Positions 19,118 to 27,146 of a stretch of 64,000 nt of DNA are shown one piece after another. Within the stretch, counting starts at the first letter, position 1, and every line of letters begins with the position of its first letter. This stretch comes from Bacteroides congonensis (GTDB lineage Bacteria > Bacteroidota > Bacteroidia > Bacteroidales > Bacteroidaceae). The stretch is from assembly GCF_900130125.1 (NCBI RefSeq), contig NZ_FQXY01000011.1, positions 1,116,001-1,180,000 of the forward strand, read 5' to 3'. A model generated the notes under the pieces. That model did no database searches. It worked only from the letters and a program-made list of their open reading frames with translations, and was not told the DNA's origin. The translations under genes were made by a program, and so were the position numbers.

Positions 19118-20689
19118 ATGTTTGATTTTGTCAATAAATTGAAGGATAAGGGCCGTTGGCGAATCTTTAAGTTGAAGTTGATTGATGCGCGGCTTTACTT
19201 TGTCAGTATCTTTGTGGGACTGCTGACAGGGCTTATTGCCGTGCCCTACCATTATCTATTACAGTTTTTCTTTAATCTTCGTCACGATTTCTTTGGTGCC
19301 CATTTGGAGTGGTATTGGTATATTCCCCTTTTTCTGTTGATGTGGGGGATTCTTATATTCGTCTCTTGGATGGTAAAGAAAATGCCTCTCATTACGGGCG
19401 GCGGGATTCCGCAGACGCGTGGAGTCATTAACGGACGGGTTGATTATAAACATCCTTTTCGGGAATTGATTGCCAAGTTCATGGGGGGAATACTCGCATT
19501 AAGTACAGGATTATCTTTGGGGCGTGAAGGTCCTTCCGTACAGATAGGCTCGTATGTGGGATACTTGGTATCTAAATGGGGACGGGTACTTAGTGGTGAG
19601 CGGAAACAATTATTGGCTGCCGGTGCGGGTGCGGGATTGGCGGCTGCTTTTGCTGCGCCGTTGGCTTCGTCGCTGTTGGTTATCGAATCCATCGAACGGT
19701 TCGACGCGCCTAAAACGGCTATTACCACGCTTTTGGCAGGAGTAGTCGCCGGTGGGGTAGCTAGTTGGATTTTTCCCATGAATCCTTATTTTCATATAGA
19801 TGCCATTGTACCGGGAATGACTTTTTGGGGACAGGTGAAACTGTTTCTTCTATTGGCTGCTGTGGTTTCTATTTTTGGGAAGTTTTTTTCTATCACCACC
19901 CTTCAGGTCAAACGTATCTATCCTGCCATTAAACATCCGGAATATGTGAAGATGCTCTATTTGCTTTTTATAGCCTTCCTTATTTCTATGGCAGAATTCA
20001 ACCTGACCGGTGGGGGAGAACAATTCTTGCTTTCGCAGGCAATGCATCCGGATACACATATTCTCTGGATTGTCGGTATGATGCTATTACACTTGGTTTT
20101 TAGCATATTCTCTTTTTCTTCGGGCTTGCCGGGCGGTAATTTTATTCCTACATTGGTGACAGGAGGGCTTCTCGGACAAATCATAGCATTGATTATGGTG
20201 CAACAGGGACTTATCGCTCACGAGAATATCAGTTATATCATGTTGATTTGTATGTCCGCCTTTCTGGTGGCGGTAGTCCGTACCCCATTGACAGCTATCG
20301 TACTGATAACCGAGATAACAGGACATTTGGAAGTTTTCTATCCTTCTATCGTAGTTGGGGGATTAACTTATTATTTCACGGAAATGCTTCAAATAAAACC
20401 TCTCAATGTGACTTTATACGAGGACATGATTCATTCGCCCGCATTCAAAGAAGAAGCACGCTACACATTGTCGGTTGAAGTCATGAGCGGTTCTTATCTG
20501 GACGGAAAGATTGTAGACGAACTTCGTCTGCCGGAGCGATGCATAATCATCAATGTCCACCGTGACCGGAAAGACTGGATTCCTAAAGGACAGAAACTAA
20601 TGCCCGGCGACCAGGTACAAATAGAAATGGATTCGCAAGATATAGAAAAATTGTATGAACCTTTAGTCAGTATGGCGAATATTTATTAA
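19118..20689 (+). CDS. ClC-family chloride channel/transporter with C-terminal TrkA_C-like domain
   Basis: 523 residues, about 10-12 membrane segments. ClC selectivity motifs are intact: GLSLGREGPSVQIGS (gating Glu in GREGP, near residue 136) and SGLPGGNFIPTLVTGG (GxFxP type, near 340). The N-terminal cytoplasmic helix precedes the first membrane span at about 28. The last 75 residues (MSGSYLDGKIVDELRLPERC ... GDQVQIEMDSQDIEKL) form a TrkA_C/RCK-C-like domain instead of CBS domains. It likely moves chloride, possibly with proton exchange, across the inner membrane. It is a single gene. Confidence 0.93.
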   Translation: MFDFVNKLKDKGRWRIFKLKLIDARLYFVSIFVGLLTGLIAVPYHYLLQFFFNLRHDFFGAHLEWYWYIPLFLLMWGILIFVSWMVKKMPLITGGGIPQTRGVINGRVDYKHPFRELIAKFMGGILALSTGLSLGREGPSVQIGSYVGYLVSKWGRVLSGERKQLLAAGAGAGLAAAFAAPLASSLLVIESIERFDAPKTAITTLLAGVVAGGVASWIFPMNPYFHIDAIVPGMTFWGQVKLFLLLAAVVSIFGKFFSITTLQVKRIYPAIKHPEYVKMLYLLFIAFLISMAEFNLTGGGEQFLLSQAMHPDTHILWIVGMMLLHLVFSIFSFSSGLPGGNFIPTLVTGGLLGQIIALIMVQQGLIAHENISYIMLICMSAFLVAVVRTPLTAIVLITEITGHLEVFYPSIVVGGLTYYFTEMLQIKPLNVTLYEDMIHSPAFKEEARYTLSVEVMSGSYLDGKIVDELRLPERCIIINVHRDRKDWIPKGQKLMPGDQVQIEMDSQDIEKLYEPLVSMANIY

Positions 20690-20818
20690 GTATCTATCTG
20701 ATATCACTTATCTTCCTTTCGGGAGTGGCAGTGAAGGAGACTTGTAAATATTTGTGGGAAGGGAATCTGGATATGCATGGGAAATAAGTAGGATTCTAAA
20801 GCTTGGTGATTGTGATAT

Positions 20819-20860
20819 AAAAAATGGCTGAAAGTGCAAACTACTTTCAGCCATTTTTTA
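20819..20860. terminator. Bidirectional terminator between the ClC and LruC genes
   Basis: AAAATGGCTGAAAGT pairs with ACTTTCAGCCATTTT around a seven-base loop, with A-rich and T-rich flanks. It serves the convergent ClC (+) and LruC (-) genes. Confidence 0.9.
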
Positions 20861-20880
20861 TATTGAGAGGATAAGAGTGG

Positions 20881-22806
20881 TTATTTCTTGTACCAATCCT
20901 TATTTGTGTTATTATTCTTTGCCCAGCCTATGAATTTCGGATAAAGTTCACTAATGGCAATACCTTCATTTTCTTTTGTTAGAAGCTTCTCCACATCACT
21001 CAGGTTGGCACCTTGCAGGAAAAATGCAAATGGATAGATTTTATCTTTATCGGATACATAGTAAATACCTTTAGCCGGATCCGAGCGATCATCCTCTGTA
21101 TTGAAATATGTCATATCTGCTTTTGCAGTTGGTGCTTGCATAGGAATATGTATTTCTAAGCGAGTTCCGTTATTGCTAGGACGGAAAATGAAAGCATCTA
21201 TTGAAGTTTCAGATGTTTTCTGACCTTTTTTATATTCAATAGTTACTTTGTACTGCGTTTTTGAGTTATCTTTCACTTTTTCTGTCAGTATGACAACATT
21301 GTTTTCGTGTACGAAATTAGTTAACTTAAACTTTGTATCATTACTTGTCTTGATAGAGTCTGTTATATTCTGATAGCTACCTAAGTCTTTTAAAGTAAAT
21401 GCCAGTCCGTTGTTCAACATTGCCTGCCAATCGGCAGTATGGGGTTCTAGGGTGAATGATTCCTTTAGAATTTCATTATAAATATTGAATGTTTTTTCAT
21501 AGGTATAAAGTACAACTACGTCATTCATGTCGTAATCATACGCCTTAGGCCAGTAATCCTCGAATGAATACACACCTGTCTTTTTGATGGTGGTGTTTGA
21601 TTCCGGATCTACAGTCGGAACATTAGTAATTTTTGGATTTGCTTTTAGGGCAAACAGGACATCAGTGAAATTCTGGTCGTCTTTGTAATCCTCAAAGGTA
21701 ATGGCAATGTTGCCTTTGCTATCTTTGAACATAGCAGTGCGAACTTTTCCAATACCTTCTGTTGAACAAGCATAATAAGGAAAGTCGAATTTGAAAGCAG
21801 AGAAGTACCTGTCCCAAGCATTTGTAGCGAGGACAAAGCCTATTTTATAGCCTTTCGGGAAATACTCTGTTCCTTCCGGGTAATCTTTATCGAAGTATTT
21901 CAACTGAACGGATTCTCCCTCGTTAATACCTCTTGGGTATGAATACACTCCGTATCCATTATTCCAACTGGTTTGAGTATTTGGGAATATTGTGTATATA
22001 GTTACATCATTTAGATTAGTTGGAACCTTGTCAGCTCTATAGTAATAGTATCCCAATGAACTATTCCAACAAGTCCATCCGGATAATGCGGTTAGTGCTA
22101 CGGCTGTTTGGTCTTTTTCAATATATAAATCAGCTCCTGTACGGTATGCTTGCGGGCAGACAAAACTAGTAGAATTTTTCAAAACACTATTTATGGTAGT
22201 CTTCAGCTCTTTCATTTCTGATTTGCTTAATTTTAAGTCACCATTATATAGGTAGTTTATTTTCCCTGTTTCTGTGTCAAAAGAGCCTAGAGCATTATTC
22301 CATCCTAATGATTTAAATCGGTTGGCATTATATTGGGTGTTTTTTTTGCCTTGTGGCTCTGAAGCCCTTGTTCCAATTTGTTCATCAGTTTCGGAAAACT
22401 TTAATATTCCATTCTCTACTTTACCTTCTATTACAGGTTTTGTTGCAAATGGCGATGTGGAGACAATATATACTTCTGATACATAGGCAGGAAGGAACAT
22501 TTTACCACTATACTTGCCTTGTTCATCTGTCCAAGCACCATCCAGTGGCTCGATGTTTTCGTCAATGGTTATAGTGTTGGATTCAGCTTCCTGTGGTTTT
22601 ATCGGATTCTTGTCATATATATAAAAAGGAACGTGCGAATCGGCGTTCGAATAGTCTGCTTCTACTTGTACTACCTGTTTTGTAGAGAAATCTGATAGAT
22701 TTGTTTCTTTTTCCGGAGCTCCCTGGTATAAGTCTTTATCACTGTCTACACAACCGCTTATACCCACTGCGATGACCATTGTGCATGCTAACCAAAACTT
22801 TTTCAT
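20881..22806 (-). CDS. LruC/DUF4842-domain lipoprotein
   Basis: 641 residues from the ATG at 22806. The frame stays open 38 codons further upstream, but the start at 22806 gives a standard lipoprotein signal (KKFWLACTMVIAVGISGC). The C-terminal half carries the LruC signature: EDYWPKAYDYDMNDVVVLYT, then repeated beta strands and a PTAKADMTYFNTEDD block, matching DUF4842. This family is widespread in Bacteroidetes and Leptospira as outer-membrane lipoproteins of unknown role; the acidic DYDMND phrase suggests calcium binding. Exposure at the surface is inferred. It has its own -7 element and 5' hairpin. Confidence 0.88.
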   Translation of the reverse strand: MKKFWLACTMVIAVGISGCVDSDKDLYQGAPEKETNLSDFSTKQVVQVEADYSNADSHVPFYIYDKNPIKPQEAESNTITIDENIEPLDGAWTDEQGKYSGKMFLPAYVSEVYIVSTSPFATKPVIEGKVENGILKFSETDEQIGTRASEPQGKKNTQYNANRFKSLGWNNALGSFDTETGKINYLYNGDLKLSKSEMKELKTTINSVLKNSTSFVCPQAYRTGADLYIEKDQTAVALTALSGWTCWNSSLGYYYYRADKVPTNLNDVTIYTIFPNTQTSWNNGYGVYSYPRGINEGESVQLKYFDKDYPEGTEYFPKGYKIGFVLATNAWDRYFSAFKFDFPYYACSTEGIGKVRTAMFKDSKGNIAITFEDYKDDQNFTDVLFALKANPKITNVPTVDPESNTTIKKTGVYSFEDYWPKAYDYDMNDVVVLYTYEKTFNIYNEILKESFTLEPHTADWQAMLNNGLAFTLKDLGSYQNITDSIKTSNDTKFKLTNFVHENNVVILTEKVKDNSKTQYKVTIEYKKGQKTSETSIDAFIFRPSNNGTRLEIHIPMQAPTAKADMTYFNTEDDRSDPAKGIYYVSDKDKIYPFAFFLQGANLSDVEKLLTKENEGIAISELYPKFIGWAKNNNTNKDWYKK

Positions 22807-22861
22807 ATACGTTGCTTTTTTGTTTATGCGATTATTAAAATGTTTGTTTTGCAATAAAAAT

Positions 22862-22906
22862 ACCCGTAAGCACTTTGAAGTCCAAAGGTTTACGGGTGCA
22901 AAAATA
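22862..22906 (-). promoter_or_regulatory. -7 element with a 5'-leader hairpin for the LruC gene
   Basis: The minus strand has TATTTTTG at 22906-22899 (TAnnTTTG). Directly after it, at the predicted RNA 5' end, lies a hairpin: ACCCGTAA (minus strand) pairs with TTACGGGT, with an inner CTTTG/CAAAG. An ATTTTTATTG follows, so the hairpin could work as an mRNA-stabilising cap or an early terminator. Confidence 0.5.
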
Positions 22907-22984
22907 CATATAATATTCAATATTATAACATAAAGTTGAATATATTTTCGTAAATGTGTTCTATAACTTGTATTTTCCGGTCTT

Positions 22985-23818
22985 TTACTCGACGCTTCTT
23001 AACCAGGCAATCTCTTCCGCCCACTTACTCTCATCCGGAGTTTCGAGTATTAGCGGCATATTGTCGAATCTTGAATCCTGCATTAATCTTTCAAAAAATG
23101 CTTTTCCAATCAGTCCTTCGCCGATACTGTCATGGCGGTCTACATGGGTGCCTAATGCTTTCTTTGAGTCATTCAAGTGCATGCCGCGTAGATAGTTGAA
23201 TCCTATTTCCTTATCGAATTCGTCGAATATCTTATCGTAATCGTTCACTATATCGTAACCTGCTGTGTAGGTATGGCAAGTATCGAGACAAACACCTACC
23301 CGGCTTTTGTCGTTCACCCGGTCAATAATATATTTAAGTTGCCAGAATTCGCTTCCCAGATTACTGCCTTGTCCGGCGGTATTCTCGATAACGGCTGTCA
23401 CTCCTTTCGTCTTTTCCAAAGTGATGTTGATACTTTCTGCTATAAGTGCCAGGCAATCTTCTATTGATATTTTATTGAGAGAACTGCCGGGGTGGAAATT
23501 TAGAAGTTTCAATCCGAGTTGTTCGCAACGTTGCATTTCATCCAGAAAAGCGGCACGGCTTTTATTAAGACCTTCTTCTTCGGGGTGTCCCAAATTAATA
23601 AGGTAACTGTCATGGGGCAGGATATATTCCGGCTGGAAACCGAACTTCTCACAATTCTCTTTGAAAAGACTGATACTTTCTTCTGTTAACGGTTTGCTTA
23701 CCCATTGGCGTTGGTTCTTGGTGAATAGTGCAAAAGCATTTGCTCCTATTTCATGTGCATTGGTGGGGGCGTATTCTACGCCACCGGATGCGCTTACGTG
23801 TGCTCCGATATACTTCAT
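22985..23818 (-). CDS. nfo: Endonuclease IV (apurinic/apyrimidinic endonuclease)
   Basis: 277 residues, near the 285 of E. coli Nfo. The start is ATG 23818 (MKYIGAHVSASGG), although the frame is open for 31 more codons. It cuts the backbone 5' of abasic sites in base-excision repair. The three-zinc ligand set is present: LGHPEEEG, NFHPGSSL, IENTAGQG, CLDTCHTYTAGYD (Asp and His), MHLNDSK, VDRHDSIGEG (Asp and His) and LETPDES. It acts on DNA in the cytoplasm. A TATATTTG (-7) at 23853-23846 precedes it. No partner gene is adjacent. Confidence 0.97.
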   Translation of the reverse strand: MKYIGAHVSASGGVEYAPTNAHEIGANAFALFTKNQRQWVSKPLTEESISLFKENCEKFGFQPEYILPHDSYLINLGHPEEEGLNKSRAAFLDEMQRCEQLGLKLLNFHPGSSLNKISIEDCLALIAESINITLEKTKGVTAVIENTAGQGSNLGSEFWQLKYIIDRVNDKSRVGVCLDTCHTYTAGYDIVNDYDKIFDEFDKEIGFNYLRGMHLNDSKKALGTHVDRHDSIGEGLIGKAFFERLMQDSRFDNMPLILETPDESKWAEEIAWLRSVE

Positions 23819-23845
23819 CTGTTGTTCTTTTTTATTCTTAGTCTG

Positions 23846-23853
23846 CAAATATA
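23846..23853 (-). promoter_or_regulatory. -7 element for nfo
   Basis: The minus strand reads TATATTTG, matching TAnnTTTG, 28 bases before the nfo ATG. No TTTG is found at -33. Confidence 0.5.
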
Positions 23854-23911
23854 ACATTTTTATATGAACTAATGTTTGAATAAGCCATTGAGGTAGGATA
23901 TTAAAAATCAC

Positions 23912-24018
23912 TTTTTACCTTTCACAAATTTCACAGACTCGTAAGTTGTAGTATGACAGATGTTTACTGTGATTAAAAGTCCTCTTTTTTATCTTTCACA
24001 TCTTTCACACTGTTCACA
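23912..24018. repeat. TTTCACA-type short repeats
   Basis: TTTTTACCTTTCACA at 23912-23926 recurs as TTTTTATCTTTCACA at 23986-24000, and each is followed by further TTTCACA/GTTCACA copies. On the minus strand these can be read as a KDVKDKK-like peptide, but no gene with a good start is present. The repeats lie in the roughly 500-base gap between nfo and the ncRNA promoter, which holds no gene I can support. Confidence 0.5.
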
Positions 24019-24153
24019 CTCACAAAGAAAGAAGCCCCAGCTAAAACCAAAGCTTTGGTGTTCCGTGATATGTGAGGGTACAAGAAAACGAATACGACTG
24101 AATACCGGATTGAAATAGTCAGCATAATATTGGCCGAATGCAGTTGACCGTTC

Positions 24154-24219
24154 AGCCAACTGGTGTCGTCTAAGTAGCCAACTGTATTTGACCAAATAGC
24201 CAACTCTAGTCGTCCATTA
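24154..24219. repeat. Three AGCCAACT units at exact 22-base spacing
   Basis: AGCCAACT starts at 24154, 24176 and 24198, so the period is exactly 22 bases, two helical turns. The intervening 14 bases are only loosely conserved. An inverted TTGGC at 24131-24135 precedes them. This could be an operator array or a degenerate repeat; it is too short and irregular for CRISPR. Confidence 0.5.
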
Positions 24220-24352
24220 ACGAAACTTCAAAATCACCGTATAGAGCCGGCATTATGTAGTATTGAACTATATACTTCATGTGCGGTTGCGGTTAGGACC
24301 GTTCTTTGACATGATAGACAACAGAAAAAGAAGTAAGATAATTAAAATAAAG

Positions 24353-24384
24353 TTTGTCAGTCTAAATTTAACTTTCTATATTTG
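24353..24384 (+). promoter_or_regulatory. Strong Bacteroides promoter for the structured RNA
   Basis: TTTG at 24353-24356, a 20-base spacer, then TATATTTG at 24377-24384. Both elements are exact. This is the best promoter in the window and predicts a start near 24389. No ATG-led gene follows for 330 bases. Confidence 0.85.
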
Positions 24385-24388
24385 CAGC

Positions 24389-24662
24389 ATCCAGCTAGCC
24401 CTAGAGGGGGTGGCGGGGATTTTTATTAAGAAAGGCGTTTACCAAACATATCTTTCAGTCTCGAATCTCGCAAATTCTTAGTCTGTAAGCGGATATGGCA
24501 ACGGAGAACGTCCACTATAGGTGTGATTAAACATTATGCTATGCATAGTGTTCTATATATCTCATCTAGGCGTGGGCTAGCTGCGTTGCTTATCCTTACA
24601 GACGGGCAATGCGAGAGCCTGAGACTGAGATAAGCAACAGTACAGACTCCCATGCCTTTTTT
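24389..24662 (+). ncRNA. Rod-shaped non-coding RNA, 6S-like (Bacteroidales-1 motif candidate)
   Basis: About 275 nt, bounded by an exact promoter and a T tract at 24657-24662. It folds into one long rod. The closing stem pairs 24412-24419 with 24648-24656. The middle stem pairs CAGTCTC (24456-24462) and TCTCGC (24466-24471) with GAGACTG (24621-24627) and GCGAGA (24611-24616). An internal bubble of about 9 and 7 bases follows. A 20-bp inner stem joins 24481-24503 with 24584-24603, topped by GTCCAC/GTGGGC (24510-24515 with 24572-24577) and a distal hairpin near 24530. A rod with a central bubble, own promoter and own terminator is the 6S RNA layout, and the Bacteroidales-1 motif has been proposed to be 6S RNA in this order. 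The family assignment is inference. SRP, RNase P and tmRNA signatures are absent. Confidence 0.6.
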
Positions 24663-24716
24663 ATTTATTATTGCCCAATCCGGGGAGGCTATAAGCAGAC
24701 AAAATAAAAAGCGGGA

Positions 24717-25217
24717 ATGAAACGACGTAATTGCTTAATAGTTATTGCTCTATTCCTTTTTTCTATCAAGTCTATATCAATGTACGGACAGGATGTGAAG
24801 CAGAACATTGATAGGAGATATGACATCATTTGTGAAGGAAATGGAGTAGAAGGTACTTACCTTGTAAAGGTTTGGGTGTATGCAAATAAACTTAATCTGA
24901 AACCGGAGACACTCCGGAAATATGCTGTTCATGGAATTATATTTAAGGGGGTGACTGGTAGCACGAAATGCGGCGGTCAGAAACCATTTGCCAAAAGCTT
25001 ATCTGTAGAGGAAGAAAACAAGGAATATTTTGATGAGTTTTTCGAAAAGAAAAATGCCTATTTGAATTTTGCCACTATTGTAGAAGGCACGTTTGAACGT
25101 GTCAAAGTAACAAAACGGCAATATAAAATAGGTGCTGTGATTTCTGTGGCAAAAGATCAGTTGCGAAAACAATTGGAAACCGATAACATTATCAGAGGAT
25201 TGTCTTCAGGCTTTTAA
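24717..25217 (+). CDS. Secreted protein of unknown function, first gene of the RiPP-linked operon
   Basis: 166 residues. A signal peptide runs to about residue 25 (ends MYGQ). I recognise no family. The mature part is a compact mixed alpha/beta domain with GVEGTYLVKVWVYANK and a C-terminal basic helix. It starts 55 bases after the terminator of the structured RNA and no separate promoter is seen between them, so expression may depend on read-through. It is followed at close spacing by four more exported proteins on the same strand, so an envelope function shared with them is likely. Confidence 0.7.
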   Translation: MKRRNCLIVIALFLFSIKSISMYGQDVKQNIDRRYDIICEGNGVEGTYLVKVWVYANKLNLKPETLRKYAVHGIIFKGVTGSTKCGGQKPFAKSLSVEEENKEYFDEFFEKKNAYLNFATIVEGTFERVKVTKRQYKIGAVISVAKDQLRKQLETDNIIRGLSSGF

Positions 25218-25241
25218 TATGTAACTATAAAATCTCAGCAT

Positions 25242-26192
25242 ATGAAACGGATGTATTATGTATGTGTCCTACTCTTCTTTTCACTGAACTTATTGGGACA
25301 AGCAAAGAAACCGGAACTTATGGTCGTTCCCAGTTTACCTTGGTGTAATGAAAAAGGATATGTGTTTGAAAGAACTACAGAATTGGGAAGCGAAACATTT
25401 CCGGACTATAAGAAAGCACTGGCGCAGGATAAGGATTTGATGAATGTCATTTCTAAGATAGGTATTTTGATGGCTGACAAAGGGTTTCCTTTGAAAGACC
25501 TTTCCACTTCTATAAAAAATATGGAAATGATGAATGCCAGAAATGCTATGACTTTGAGTAAGAATTCGGGTGCCGTGTTGACGGAAACAGCGCTTGATGT
25601 TTTGAAACGAACCGCTAAATGTGACATCATTCTGGAAGTTGACTGGAGCGTGAATGTGTTGGGGCCGAAGAAATCGGTAACCTATAATTTGCGTGGGATA
25701 GATGCTTGCACCAATATGCAGGTGGCAGGTGCACAAGGAACAGGGCAACCTTCTTTTTCGGCCGAGATACCTGTATTGGTTGAAGAAGCCATTTTAGTTA
25801 ATATGGATAATTTTACTTCACAGTTGCAGGCTCACTTCGACAATTTGTTTGAAAATGGCAGAGAAGTCTCTATTGATATAAATGTGTTTGATACAGAAGC
25901 GGGTATTGATCTGGAAACTGAGTACGGTGAAAATGAGCTGATTGATGTGATTGAAGAATGGCTGGAAAAGCATTGTGTGAAAGGTAGGTTTTCGAAAGCG
26001 GAAGGCTCGGAGAATTTTGCCATGTTCAATCAGGTTCGAATTCCAATGATAAATGAAAATGGCAAAGCGATAGATACGGAAGATTTTGTGAAAGAATTGA
26101 GAAAGATGTTGCGCAAGCCACCGTACAACCTTGTCTGCAAGGTAATTCCACAAGGATTGGGAAGATGTCAATTGATTATAGGGGATAAATAG
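25242..26192 (+). CDS. DUF6175-like secreted protein
   Basis: 316 residues. A signal peptide ends near LLGQ (residue 20). The start of the mature part (LMVVPSLPWCNEKGYVFE) and the GFPLKDL phrase are what I recall of DUF6175, a Bacteroidetes family. A CDIILEVDW strand followed by a Gly/Ala-rich helix resembles the nucleotide-free alpha/beta core of CsgG/LpoB-type envelope proteins, which is an inference. A second repeat-like domain begins near 205 (VSIDINVFDTEAGIDLETEY). It is 24 bases after the first gene and 8 bases before the next. Confidence 0.65.
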   Translation: MKRMYYVCVLLFFSLNLLGQAKKPELMVVPSLPWCNEKGYVFERTTELGSETFPDYKKALAQDKDLMNVISKIGILMADKGFPLKDLSTSIKNMEMMNARNAMTLSKNSGAVLTETALDVLKRTAKCDIILEVDWSVNVLGPKKSVTYNLRGIDACTNMQVAGAQGTGQPSFSAEIPVLVEEAILVNMDNFTSQLQAHFDNLFENGREVSIDINVFDTEAGIDLETEYGENELIDVIEEWLEKHCVKGRFSKAEGSENFAMFNQVRIPMINENGKAIDTEDFVKELRKMLRKPPYNLVCKVIPQGLGRCQLIIGDK

Positions 26193-26200
26193 AAAATATC

Positions 26201-27124
26201 ATGAAAAAGATTATAGGTGTATTTATGGTGTTGCTGATGTTTTCCAGTGGAATATCGGCGCAAGAGGAGTGTGACACTCCTATCGCTGTGTTAATGGCGG
26301 AGAGTATTGATGGGGTGAATGAAATGCAGCAAGAGTATTTACGTTCTAAAATGGAACAGTTGGTAGTTTCTCAAGGTATTTCATCCGATTTCTTTTATAC
26401 TCAGTTTTTTCTTACAGCAGATGTTGTAGGAATACAGAAAGAGGTCGTGCCTACTATTCCGGCAAGTGCGATTTACCAATGTGACATTATTCTCAAACTG
26501 GTGGATAGGGCAGGTATGAAAACGATGGCAACTCTGGTTGTCAATGTAAGAGGGGCAGGTGCTACAGAGACAAAAGCCATGCAGAATGCCATACGGTTGA
26601 TAAATCCGCAAAACAAGAAATTGCTGGATTTCATCAAAGGAGCAAAAGGTAAAGTTTTGGCCTATTACAATCAGCATACGGCGCAGATTGTGTCACAGGC
26701 ACATCGGTTGGGTGGTCTGGAAAAGTATGAAGAGGCTTTTAACTTGTTGGCTTCTGTGCCGGAATGTTGTAACCGATATGATGAAGTGACTCGTGAGATA
26801 ATAGCTATTTATCCAAAAGCGCGGGATAGAATAGGTGAGAACTATTTGAAGAAAGCCCGTAGGATATGGACAGCCGATCAAACAGGGGCTGCTGCCGGGG
26901 AAGCTTGCTATTGGTTGTCTTTGATAGATCCTAAATCCTCTGCTTATTCTAAGGCAGAATCACTCTATACTGAGATAAAAGGTCGGGTACAGGTAGAGGT
27001 GCAACATGAGATGAAAGTTTATGACGACAACGTTGATTTAGTAAAAGAACAGATAAATGCTGCCAAGGAAATCGGAATGGCTTACGGAAAAGGGCAGCAG
27101 ACGGAAATTAATGTGATAAAATAA
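26201..27124 (+). CDS. Secreted protein, CsgG/LpoB-like N-domain and helical C-domain, unknown function
   Basis: 307 residues. A signal peptide ends at SAQ (residue 21). Residues 25-150 alternate strands and helices and include CDIILKLVDR, parallel to CDIILEVDW in the preceding protein, so the two may share a fold. Residues 150-300 look like helical hairpins of TPR type (GLEKYEEAFNLLASVPECCN; AGEACYWLSLIDPKSSAY). No family is recognised. It lies 8 bases after the DUF6175-like gene, so it is in the same operon. Confidence 0.65.
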   Translation: MKKIIGVFMVLLMFSSGISAQEECDTPIAVLMAESIDGVNEMQQEYLRSKMEQLVVSQGISSDFFYTQFFLTADVVGIQKEVVPTIPASAIYQCDIILKLVDRAGMKTMATLVVNVRGAGATETKAMQNAIRLINPQNKKLLDFIKGAKGKVLAYYNQHTAQIVSQAHRLGGLEKYEEAFNLLASVPECCNRYDEVTREIIAIYPKARDRIGENYLKKARRIWTADQTGAAAGEACYWLSLIDPKSSAYSKAESLYTEIKGRVQVEVQHEMKVYDDNVDLVKEQINAAKEIGMAYGKGQQTEINVIK

Positions 27125-27146
27125 TGTGCAACTAAAAAATGGTAAT

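Noticed and set aside
22807..22920. N-terminal extension of the LruC protein
   Set aside because: The upstream 38 codons are not a signal and would bury the lipoprotein signal; the promoter hairpin lies within this stretch.
23819..23911. N-terminal extension of endonuclease IV
   Set aside because: The family begins at MKYIGAHVSASGG and a -7 element lies inside the extension.
23973..24203. A 76-codon minus-strand gene in the nfo gap
   Set aside because: No good start, and its end is made of the TTTCACA repeats.
24154..24219. CRISPR array
   Set aside because: Units of 8 bases with loosely related spacers and no cas genes nearby.
24389..24662. SRP RNA, RNase P RNA or tmRNA
   Set aside because: I found no SRP helix-8 GGAA/AGCA tetraloop motif, no RNase P core (GAGGAAAGTCC-like) and no tRNA-like ends.
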